Of a stretch of DNA of 64,000 nt, positions 55,192 to 64,000 are shown piece by piece (positions within the stretch are counted from its first letter, which is position 1; every line of letters begins with the position of its first letter). Under the pieces are notes generated by a model. It searched no databases, was not told the DNA's origin, and was given only the letters and a program-made list of their open reading frames with translations. Origin of the DNA: Salmo trutta (lineage: Eukaryota; Chordata; Actinopteri; Salmoniformes; Salmonidae); NCBI RefSeq assembly GCF_901001165.1, contig NC_042957.1, positions 74,970,740 to 75,034,739 of the forward strand, given 5' to 3'. The position numbers and the translations under genes are program-made.

Positions 55192-56772
55192 CACTGCTCA
55201 AAAAAATAAAGGGAACACTTAAACAACACAATGTAACTCCAAGTCAATCACACTTCTGTGAAATCAAACTGTCCACTTAGGAAGCAACACTGATTGACAA
55301 TAAATTTCACATGCTGTTGTGCAAATGGAATAGACAACAGGTGGAAATTACAGGCAATTAGCAAGACACCCCCAATAAAGGAGTGGTTATGCAGGTGGTG
55401 ACCACAGACCACTTCTCAGTTCCTATGCTTCCTGGCTGATGTTTTGGTCAATTTTGAATGCTGGCGGTGCTTTCACTCCAGTGGTAGCATGAGACGGAGT
55501 CTACAACCCACACAAGTGGCTCAGGTAGCGCAGCTCATCCAGGATGGCACATCAATGCGAGCTGTGGCAAGAAGGTTTGCTGTGTCTGTCAGCGTAGTGT
55601 CCAGAGCATGGAGGCGCTACCAGGAGACAGGCCAGTACATCAGGAGACGTGGAGGAGGCCGTAGGAGGGCAACAACCCAGCAGCAGGACCGCTACCTCCG
55701 CCTTTGTGCAAGGAGGAGCAGGAGAAGCACTGCCAGAGCCCTGCAAAATGACCTCCAGCAGGCCACAAATGTGCATGTGTCTGCTCAAACGGTCAGAAAC
55801 AGACTCCATGAGGGTGGTATGAGGGCCCGACGTCCACAGGTGGGGGTTGTGCTTACAGCCCAACACCGTGCAGGACGTTTGGCATTTGCCAGAGAACACC
55901 AAGATTGGCAAATTCGCCACTGGCGCCCTGTGCTCTTCACAGATGAAAGCAGGTTCACACTGAGCACATGTGACAGACGTGACAGAGTCTGGAGACGCCG
56001 TGGAGAACGTTCTGCTGCCTGCAACATCCTCCAGCATGACCGGTTTGGCGGTGGGTCAGTCATGGTGTGGGGTGGCATTTCTTTGGGGGGCCGCACAGCC
56101 CTCCATGTGCTCGCCAGAGGTAGCCTGACTGCCATTAGGTACCGAGATGAGATCCTCAGACCCCTTGTGAGACCATATGCTGGTGCGGTTGGCCCTGGGT
56201 TCCTCCTAATGCAAGACAATGCTAGACCTCATGTGGCTGGAGTGTGTCAGCAGTTCCTGCAAGAGGAAGGCATTGATGCTATGGACTGGCCCGCCCGTTC
56301 CCCAGACCTGAATCCAATTGAGCACATCTGGGACATCATGTCTCGCTCCATCCACCAACGCGACGTTACATCACAGACTGTCCAGGAGTTGGCAGATGCT
56401 TTAGTCCAGGTCTGGGAGGAGATCCCTCAGGAGACCATCCGCCACCTCATCAGGAGCATGCCCAGGCGTTGTAGGGAGGTCATACAGGCACGTGGAGGCC
56501 ACACACACTACTGAGCCTCATTTTGACTTGTTTTAAGGACATTACATCAAAGTTGGATCAGCCTGTAGTGTGGTTTTCCACTTTAATTTTGAGTGTGACT
56601 CCAAATCCAGACCTCCATGGGTTGATAAATTGGATTTCCATTTATTATTTTTGTGTGATTTTGTTGTCAGCACATTCAACTATGTAAAGAAAAAAGTATT
56701 TAATAAGATTATTTCATTCATTCAGATCTAGGATGTGTTATTTTAGTGTTCCCTTTATTTTTTTGAGCAGTG
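55192..56772 (+). mobile_element. Intact Tc1 transposon with perfect TIRs
   Basis: 1581 bp. Ends are CACTGCTCAAAAAAATAAAG plus GGAACAC and its exact reverse complement, flanked by TA (55190-55191 and 56773-56774). The paralogous intron at about 57930-57945 carries the unoccupied site CTAATATAAAACATTCT, so ends and target duplication are proven. Inserted in an intron of NLR copy C. Confidence 0.97.
55444..56514 (+). CDS. Tc1 transposase, open reading frame, DD34E
   Basis: A 356-codon uninterrupted frame; the likely natural start is the internal Met of MRRSLQPTQVAQVAQLIQDG (55489), giving about 341 residues, the usual Tc1 length. The N-terminal paired-like HTH (GTSMRAVARRFAVSVSVVSR) and the GRRR basic motif (RRRGGGRRRATT) bind the inverted repeats. 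Catalytic residues: Asp in VLFTDESRFTL, Asp in LLMQDNARPHVAG, Glu in PDLNPIEHIWD, with 34 residues between the second and third. The GGGSVMVWGGIS block is present. All cut-and-paste determinants look intact, so the copy is young compared with its surroundings. Activity cannot be judged from sequence alone. Confidence 0.95.
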   Translation: MVNFECWRCFHSSGSMRRSLQPTQVAQVAQLIQDGTSMRAVARRFAVSVSVVSRAWRRYQETGQYIRRRGGGRRRATTQQQDRYLRLCARRSRRSTARALQNDLQQATNVHVSAQTVRNRLHEGGMRARRPQVGVVLTAQHRAGRLAFAREHQDWQIRHWRPVLFTDESRFTLSTCDRRDRVWRRRGERSAACNILQHDRFGGGSVMVWGGISLGGRTALHVLARGSLTAIRYRDEILRPLVRPYAGAVGPGFLLMQDNARPHVAGVCQQFLQEEGIDAMDWPARSPDLNPIEHIWDIMSRSIHQRDVTSQTVQELADALVQVWEEIPQETIRHLIRSMPRRCREVIQARGGHTHY

Positions 56773-56937
56773 TATAAAACATTCTATCTCAAATCCAAAA
56801 TGCTGGAGCATAGCGCCAAATTTAAAACTGTAAGCTTCACTGTCCAAACACAAATGGTGTGGACTATGTGTGTCTGGTAAACACATGTGGATCTGGTGAA
56901 CAGTTACCACTTGTTGACCAAATACAGGAATACTGAC

Positions 56938-57111
56938 CTCAGAATCTCCAGTTTACAGTGGGGATTCCCAAGTCCAGCAGAGAGAAGCTTCACTCCTGAA
57001 TCCTTCAGGTCATTGCTACTCAGATCCAGCTCTCTCAGGTGTGAGGGGTTTGACTTCAGAGCTGAGACCAGAGAAGCACAGCCTTCCTCTGTGACTCCAC
57101 AGCCAGACAGC
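56938..57111 (-). other. Copy C LRR exon (174 nt)
   Basis: Reads SGCGVTEEGCASLVSALKSN, PSHLRELDLSSNDLKDSGVK and LLSAGLGNPHCKLEILR; canonical LRR exon, GT-AG bounded, phase 2 at both ends. Confidence 0.93.
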
Positions 57112-58029
57112 CTGCAAAGAGTAAAATCAATTTAGAATAACACTGCTATTCTTTGGTGGTGAAAATAGAGTGGCAGTATATTTTTCAACATATTCAGACA
57201 TATCAGTGTCCTGAAACCTGCCATATATATTCATACATGTATGTATAATTATTATAAATGACAAATTATCAAAGTATTGCTTGTAGAGAGGAAAAAAAGT
57301 ACAAATATTTGAGTAGACTTCCCAGACCAGTTTAAAAAGCAGTATCAGTCAAAAGACATGTTTCTAAACACTACTAAAATAATCCTGATGATTCCATGAT
57401 TAAGGATAAATCATGAATGAATCATGAATAATCATGAGTGAGAAAGTTACAGAGGCTACAACAAAACAGCTAACCTCTCAACATTACCAATTACAGAGGG
57501 GGCATGATATTTGTTCCTCTGTAACTTGCTCATTCATCAGCATTCACGATTAATTAATTATTCATAATCATGGTAGTATCCACATGAATGTAGAAGTGTT
57601 CAGAAACATCTTCTATTCTTACTTACAATACAAGTGCAGTGACTCTAAAATGACAGGACTTTATTCACCATTTAGTTTCTATTGAGAAAAACATGATCCA
57701 AAACACAACCAAAACAAACTGCAAATGCAATCAACAAATGCAACCACAAGCTTGAAGGAAGGAATATGGGACCAAATACTAAACTTTTGACTACTTTAAT
57801 ATAATATAAGTGAATTAGTCCGAATTCTTCAAATGGGAGAACTGGATATATGAAGTGCTTTAATTTCTAAAGGGTAAAATAGATATGTATGAATACCATC
57901 AAATAAAAGGTGACATTTTGTGCTGTTGACTAATATAAAACATTCTCAAATTCAAAATGCTGGAGAATGGCGCCAAATTTAAAACTGTAAGCTTCACTGT
58001 CCAAACACATACGGTGTGGACTATGTGTG

Positions 58030-58674
58030 TGTCGGGTTCACCTAGGGGTCATGAAAACAGTTGTACCAAAATGTTTGATGTATTAGAATAATTGATTATT
58101 CTTATGTTGTATTAATAGAAGGGGAGGGGTTATAAGACCCCTCCTTCCTCACATGAATAGGGTCCTAGACTACAGATTAACAATATATATAAATTATTTT
58201 CATATTGTACCACAGTTGTTTTCTAATTCTCTCTCCCTCTCTCATTACAAAGAGGCCCCTCTAAGTAATGTGTGACTGTGAAGAAGGAGCTCTGCAGGGT
58301 AGTGTAGGAGATACGGCTCGTCAAACATTCCACAATAAATCAACTTTGGGGAGTGGACGTTTACTGCTAAGTTTTAGATAACACTAAAATACATTGTTTA
58401 TATAGCTTGGTAGGCAGGGTTTTGGTCTCAGGAGTAAAAAGGTATGATGTAGTCAGGGACATCACTAAGGCGGGACTTTGGTTTAATAAAACAACTTGAG
58501 ACCTTTTTGTTTGATGCAGAACTTACTCAGAAACATGCGTGCTATGTTCCTGATTGTCAACTTCTGTCTGCAATTGCATTAATAAAGGTTTTTAAATGAT
58601 TTAATTAAAGATATTGTCATAATGCTAATTTCACCAATGATGATTGACAAGGACGAAAGGAACGAACCCTAACA
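58030..58674 (+). mobile_element. Solo LTR, 645 bp, TSD TGTG
   Basis: TGTCGGGTTC...GAACCCTAACA ends (inverted, one mismatch plus extension), TGTG at 58026-58029 and 58675-58678, TATAAG at 58131 and AATAAA at 58581. The paralogous intron at about 56868 has the empty site CTATGTGTGTCTGG. Retrovirus/Gypsy-type LTR remnant with no genes. Confidence 0.92.
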
Positions 58675-58743
58675 TGTGCCTGGTAAACACATGTGGATCT
58701 GGTGAACAGTTATCACTTCTTGACCAACTACAGGAATACTGAC

Positions 58744-58917
58744 CTCAGAGTCTCCAGTTTATGGTGAGGATTCCTGAATCCAGCAGAGAGCAGCTTCACT
58801 CCTGAATCCTTCAGGTCATTGTTACTCAGATCCAGCTCTCTCAGGTGTGAGGGGTTTGACCTCAGAGCTGAGACCAGAGAAGCACAGCCTTCCTCTGTGA
58901 CTAGACATTCTGACAGC
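58744..58917 (-). other. Copy C LRR exon (174 nt)
   Basis: Reads SECLVTEEGCASLVSALRSN, PSHLRELDLSNNDLKDSGVK and LLSAGFRNPHHKLETLR; intact, phase 2 at both ends. Confidence 0.93.
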
Positions 58918-59059
58918 CTGCAAAGAGTCAAATAATTTTATATTCACAATGCTATTCTTTGGTGGTGAAAATGGTGGTAGTATATTTTTTCAACATTTTC
59001 AGATACAGATCAGTGTCCTGAAACCTGCCATATATATTCATAAATAGATGTATCAACAT

Positions 59060-59138
59060 CTCAGGTTTGAGGGGATTGACGTCAGAGCTGAGGCCAGAGA
59101 AGCATAGCCTTTCTCTTTGACTCCACAACCTGACAGCC
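59060..59138 (-). other. Copy C truncated LRR exon
   Basis: Acceptor TTTGTCAG then LSGCGVKEKGYASLASALTS, IPSNLR and a stop. The second half and the donor are missing; sequence passes directly into intron-like DNA that matches the region next to the neighbouring LRR exon, as expected from a deletion. Confidence 0.85.
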
Positions 59139-59384
59139 TGACAAAGAGATCATCAAGATTACACAAACACATTATACTAATGAGAACATCAACGCATTGA
59201 TTCAATATGTTTTTCAATATTATATGATATATTATATATATTATAATACCTTTTTGTATGGTCAAATTGTATGGTCATATTGTTATACTAATGTGAACAT
59301 CAATGCATTGATTCAATATGTTTTTCAATAAAACATATTTTTCTTCCTGATGATTCGTACTTAAATGTAATTTTATGTACTCAC

Positions 59385-61171
59385 AGAGCAACTCTGGAGG
59401 CTTTGACCACTGGCAGCAGCCTCAGAAGACCTTCCTCTGATCTGGAGTATTGTTTCAGGTAAAACACATCCAGCTCCTTTTCTGAAGTCAGCAACACAAA
59501 GACCAGAGCTGACCACTGTGCAGGTGACAGTTTGGCTTCTGAAAGACTTCCTGAGCTCAGGTAGCTTTGGATCTCCTCCACTAGAGAATGGTCATTCAGT
59601 TCATTCAGACAGTGGAACAGATTGATGCACCTCTCTGGAGAGGGATTCTCCCTGATCTTCTCCTTGATATACTTGACTGTTTCTTCATGGCTCTGTGAGC
59701 TGCTTCTTGTCTTTGTCAGTAGACCTCGTAAGTGCTTCTGATTGGACTCCAGTGAGAGGCCCAGAAGGAACCGGAGGAAAAGATCCAGGTTTCCTGTTTC
59801 ACTTTGTAAGGCTACATCCACAGCACTCTTGTAGAAAGTAACTTCAGGCTGCTCTTTGAACAGCGCAAAAACGTTACTGGACGTTGATTGCAGTTTGGCC
59901 ATTAGGTTCTCATTGTTGTTGATGAATGTGAGGAACACATATACAGCAGCCAGAAACTCCTGAATGCTCAGATGCACGAAGCAGTACACCTTGTCCTGGT
60001 ACAGCACACATTCCTCTTTAAAGAGCTGTGTGCACAGTCCTGAGTACACAGAGGCTTCATTGACATCAATGCCAGCCTCTTTCAGGTCTTCTTCATAGAA
60101 AATCAGATTGCCATTAACAAGCTGTTGAAAAGCCAGTTTTCCTAGTGACAGGATGCTCTCTCTATTCCAGTGTGGATCTGTCTCTCTCCCAAGATACCTT
60201 TCATTCTTCTGTTTGGTATGAAACACCACAAGGTGTGTGTACATCTCAGTCAGAGTCTTGGGCATCTCTTCTCTCTTATGTTTCAGCATGTGTTCAAGGA
60301 CTATTGCAGAAATCCAACAGAATACTGGAATGTGGCATATGATGTGGAGGCTCCTTGATGTCTTTATGTGTGAGATGATTCTGCTGGCCAGGTCCTTATC
60401 ACTGAATCTCTTCCTGAAGTACTCCTCCTTCTGTGGGTCATTGAACCCTTGTACCTCTGTCACCTGGTCAACACACTCTGAAGGGATCTTATTGGCTGCT
60501 GCAGGTCGGGTAGTTATCCAGAGAAGAGCAGAGGGAGGCAGATTTCCCTTGATGAGATTTGTCAGCAGAACATCCACTGAGGTTGACTCTGTGACGTCAC
60601 AACAGATCTTGTTCTTCTGGAAGTCTAGGGGCAATCGACACTCATCCAGACCATCAAAGATCAACAGAACGTTGTACTTGTCGTAGTTCGAGATTCTTGA
60701 TTATTTGGTTTCCATTGACAGGTGATTAAGAAGTTCAATCAAAGTGCGTTTTTCCGCTTTCATCAAATTCAGCTCCCGAAAAGGGAACGAAATTACAAAT
60801 TGGACATCCTGATTTGCTTTTCCTTCAGCCCAGCCCAGAATGAACTTCTGCACAGACACTGTTTTTCCAATGTCAGCGACTCCCTTTGTCAGCACTGTTC
60901 TGATAAGTTTGTCTTGTTCAATGAAGGGGTTGAAGATGTCGTTACATTTAATAGCAATCTCTGGTCTTGCTTGTTTCCTGGTTGTTGTCTCAATCTGTCA
61001 GCTCATGTTCATTATTGACCTCTCCTTTTCCACCCTCTGTGATGTAGAGCTCTGTGTAGATCTTATTGAGAAGTGTTGGGTTTCCTTGTTTAGCGATCCC
61101 CTCAAATACACATTGAAACTTCTTCTTTAGATGAGATTTGAGTTCACGTTGGCAAATCATAGCAAACTCAT
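59385..61171 (-). other. Copy C FISNA-NACHT exon with stop and frameshift
   Basis: Matches gene A exon 5 along its length. Frame breaks at about 60995 (HELTD then stop; A has HELRQIE) and at 60703-60701 (METK then TAA; A has METKESR). Walker A reads GVADIGKTVS. Downstream 427 codons from about 60664 are open, including IFDGLDE, and end KASRVAL as in gene A. Confidence 0.93.
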
Positions 61172-62867
61172 CTGAAAGAAGAAATAACACAGAGGAAATT
61201 AATATTACGTCTGTTTTATGCCTACAGTGTTGTAGGACTGTGTTGTAATGTTGTACATTATAATAATTCATTCTCTTAACTGACTTTATACATGTGTAAA
61301 TGTTTTCCTAATGCATTACACACTGGTGTGACTGATTATATTATTATTGATATTATTATTATTATTATTCGGTATTACTGATGGTATCATTAATGTTGTC
61401 TATCTCTCTGTCTTTGTCTCTCCTCTTCTCTCTGTCTAAATTAATCAACACAATACATCCCTGCTGCTACTTGATGATGTCACTAGGTGTTGTGTTAAGG
61501 CTACAATATCATTGAGTTACACAGCTACTTTAGCTGTACTTTAGCTACAGTTTTTAGATGTTTGCTATAAAACAGCATTCAACATGAGGCAGACAACTCT
61601 TACTTTTCTCCAGTGTGTCAGCAAGCTCCTTCTGGTTCAATTTTCTTCAGGACGTGCAGTGTGATCTTCAGAGCCCCCTCTGGCACTGCTCTCCTGCTTC
61701 TCATCTTCAGCATCCACCACTTCCTTATCCTGCTTCTGACTCTCAAAGCCTTCTGGGGGTTCTGGACTAAGAATCCTCTTGAACATCTCAGCTCGTTCTT
61801 CACAAATGTCATAATGTTCTCTTCAAGCAACTGAAATAAATAAAGTAAATAAGTTAAGCAAGAGAAGAAATGCTTTCTCATTAACATATTATTGAATGAT
61901 TTACAGATCAACTTTACTTGAGGTAAACCAAAACAAAAATGTACATAAAAGGATCACATACAATGAATATGGAGGCCAGGTCTATATGTTGACTCTGGGA
62001 AGACTGACCACTGAGAATCTCTGACTCTGATCTCTCCTGTTCGTTTCTGTGGACAAAACATGAGATTACATCTCATCCAGGGAGTGCACACACACACACA
62101 CAGGGAGGGAGTTAATGTTGTGTTTGTTTATTATTGTTTTAGGACTATGAAAATTGAAAAAAAGATGAGCCTATGGACCAAACATATGAAAACATCAAAT
62201 ATAAATGGGGAAAATGAGAGAAATGTCACGTATACTCCCTCTCTGGCCTCTAGGTCATCAGGCTGCTGATTATCCCCCACACCTGTCAACATCCGTCTTG
62301 AGCACCTACGCCTTATAACACTCACCTGGACTTGATTATCACCTCCTTGATTATCTTCCCTATATCTGTCACTCCCCTTGGTTCTTTCCTCAAGTGTTAT
62401 TGACTCTGTTTCATGTCGGTACCTTGTTTGCGTTTTGTGGTCATTGTTTATTTTATTTATTAAAACACTCACTCCCTGAACTTGCTTCCTGACTCTCAGC
62501 GCAATTGTTACAAGAAATGACTAGAGACAGTGTTGTTTAACTCACTGACGATGACCCATGAGTTCTTCTTACCTTTGTTCAGTAGTAAAGTCTCCCTCTC
62601 TAAACAGTATAGGTTTAACCATAGACTAGTCATAGACACACTGCTGGGTACAGGGGAGGCTGGTCTCTCCTGCTTGATTGGGCAGAGAAAAACAGTAGAT
62701 CTCTCATCTACTCTGTGATCAGATGGGGAGTTTCATTGCAAATCGCTACATATCCATTTTCAGAAATGTTGGTAAATTATATTTTATTGTTTAAATAAAG
62801 TATTGAACCACTACAAGGCTTTATAAAGGCTTCTAAAGTGGGGAATGTACACTTAAAAATGTAGATT

Positions 62868-63251
62868 TGTAACGACTGTCGTAGAGAGGGGATCAAAGCG
62901 CAGCGTGTTGAGTGCTCATGATGAAATTTATTATAACTCAAAAACACTAAAGACAAAATAACAAACAGAAAACAAAAGCGCACAGTTCTGTCAGGTTCTG
63001 AAGACTAAACAGAATACAACTACCCACAAACACAGGTGGAAAAAAACCCTACTTAAGTATGATCTCCAATTAGAGACAACGAGGACCAGCTGCCTCCAAT
63101 TGGAGATCATCCCCCCCAAAAAAACATAGAAATAGAAACCTAGAACTTAAACATAGAAATACAAAACATAGAAAAACACAAAACACCCCCTGTCATGCCC
63201 TGACCTACTCTACCATAGAAAATCACATCTTACTATGGTCAGGACGTGACA
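62868..63251 (-). mobile_element. Solo LTR in copy C intron 1, TSD AGA(T/C)T
   Basis: 384 bp; minus-strand start TGTCACGTCCTGACCATAG, end CAGTCGTTACA. Flanks AGATT (62863-62867) and AGACT (63252-63256), one mismatch. Third member of this LTR class inside the NLR cluster. Confidence 0.88.
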
Positions 63252-63705
63252 AGACTTGATTTGCCCAAATGGAAAATGTACATAATAATGCACATTTGCT
63301 GTTGCTGCAGGATTATTTTCCTGCTGTAAGAAACTGGGCCAAAATAAGATATGGCATCTGTAATTGCATTCATCTTAATATAGCTACAAGGTAAACAAGG
63401 AAGCTAGGTGAGACAACCACATATCACAGTCAAATATACAGGATAGGAACATTCCATTCCAGCTAAACAATGGATATATAGCATTTTTTTCATACACATC
63501 TAAAATCTAGAACAGAAATATTGAAGGTACCAATAAGCAGTAATTTCTGATGAAAAAACACATGTGCATTTTTTTTGTATATAGCATTTTGGAATATAAA
63601 TTCTTAAACAATATTGTCAGCTCACCTCTTAGTTTTGGTGTCATGTCCCCCAGAGAGACTCATTTTAGAGGCACAGCCCCCCTCTTTCTTCCCTGAGAGA
63701 CTCAT

Positions 63706-64000
63706 TTGAGCATTGACCCCTAAACAGAGATCCAGCATGTTTGTCGTGGTTCACACAGTGACAACTAGTTATTGAATGTAATTTGTTCTCTTTTATTCAT
63801 TATCTCTTCTAAATAAAACATTTACTAACAGACACATCCAAACAGTCCGGTGATTTAACGCAATTACTTTTTCTAGCTCAATGACTACTCAAAACCCTCC
63901 CACAAGGCCTGAAAACAAGCCCAGAAAATACCCTGATAGGCTTACATCTTATTTCAGATATCCTACTGTAGCCTAGACAAGATGTAGGCAAGATGTAAAC
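63706..64000 (-). promoter_or_regulatory. 5' flank of NLR copy C
   Basis: 63706-63800 is the reverse-strand counterpart of the conserved flanks before exon 1 of A and B (TGACCCCTAAACAGAGATCC, AGCATGTT). Conservation in three copies marks it as part of the duplicated unit, perhaps leader or promoter; not demonstrated. Beyond 63830 nothing is recognised. Confidence 0.4.

Larger units (their letters stand above)
49702..63705 (-). pseudogene. NLR copy C: NLRC3-like pseudogene, tail-to-tail with gene A
   Basis: Exons on the minus strand: 63705-63626 (two MSLSG modules), about 62690-62573 (lesioned), 62046-61962, 61830-61604, 61171-59385 (FISNA-NACHT), about 59138-59060 (LRR, truncated), 58917-58744, 57111-56938, 53718-53545 (three intact 174-nt LRR exons), 50729-50683, 50266-49702 (B30.2). 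Lesions: exon 2 lost its acceptor AG and 7 bases; exon 4 has single-base and two-base losses; two bases are missing at about 60995; codon TAA lies in the NACHT (60703-60701); Walker A is GVADIGKT, Gly to Asp; an early stop in B30.2 is at 49814-49812. At least four later insertions lie in introns. The number and spread of lesions argue against a functional product. Confidence 0.88.

Noticed and set aside
55552..56219. Minus-strand frames of 144-161 codons
   Set aside because: Antisense to the open Tc1 transposase.

Overview
The window reads as nuclear DNA of a salmonid fish (salmon, trout or char). The evidence is the repeat spectrum: tRNA-derived SINE, salmonid LINE 3' tails ending in TTGAT or TTAAATAAAGG units, about 1.45-kb TTAA-flanked elements, hAT and Tc1 copies, and Gypsy-type LTRs starting TGTCACGTCCTGACC or TGTAACG. 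The only host genes I can recognise are fish NLRs of the NLRC3-like class (FISNA-NACHT-LRR-B30.2). There is no prokaryotic signal. Species, family names of repeats and gene names come from memory of these families, not from a search.

Layout. 1-14,000 is almost all mobile DNA and tandem repeats: a TTAA element in an L2-type LINE, a hairpin MITE, a 1.2-kb GA-rich minisatellite, a complete non-autonomous LTR element (5987-8346), a hAT transposase relic, a LINE with ORF1 and endonuclease, and an 864-bp solo LTR inside a LINE tail. 15,100-18,110 holds a diverged 28S rRNA fragment between inverted copies of an unrelated repeat. 18,200-25,600 is a second hAT copy with nested insertions, then a decayed Tc1.

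26,118-37,533 (+) is NLR gene A, with eight exons; intron 1 is swollen by a LINE endonuclease fragment, a solo LTR and two TTAA elements. Its NACHT exon is open, but two LRR exons are fused with a frameshift. 37,970-39,640 is a 25-bp minisatellite. 40,376-44,235 (+) is NLR copy B, a 5' remnant with exons 1, 3 and 4, split by a Tc1/mariner-type element and a solo LTR and followed by 41-bp, 31-bp and 49-bp arrays where its NACHT exon would be. 63,705-49,702 (-) is NLR copy C, a nearly full-length pseudogene facing A tail to tail, with several LRR exons and later insertions (a LINE, an intact Tc1 and two solo LTRs).

How it fits together. A, B and C share exon order and intron sequence, so they are products of local duplication. 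Many insertions can be ordered because target duplications, or an empty paralogous site, are visible. The most useful results are: the in-frame consequence of skipping A's broken LRR exon; an intact Tc1 with a perfect empty site 2.7 kb away; a 28S fragment flanked by inverted repeats; and a one-LTR retroelement insert with a tRNA-Pro-type primer site.
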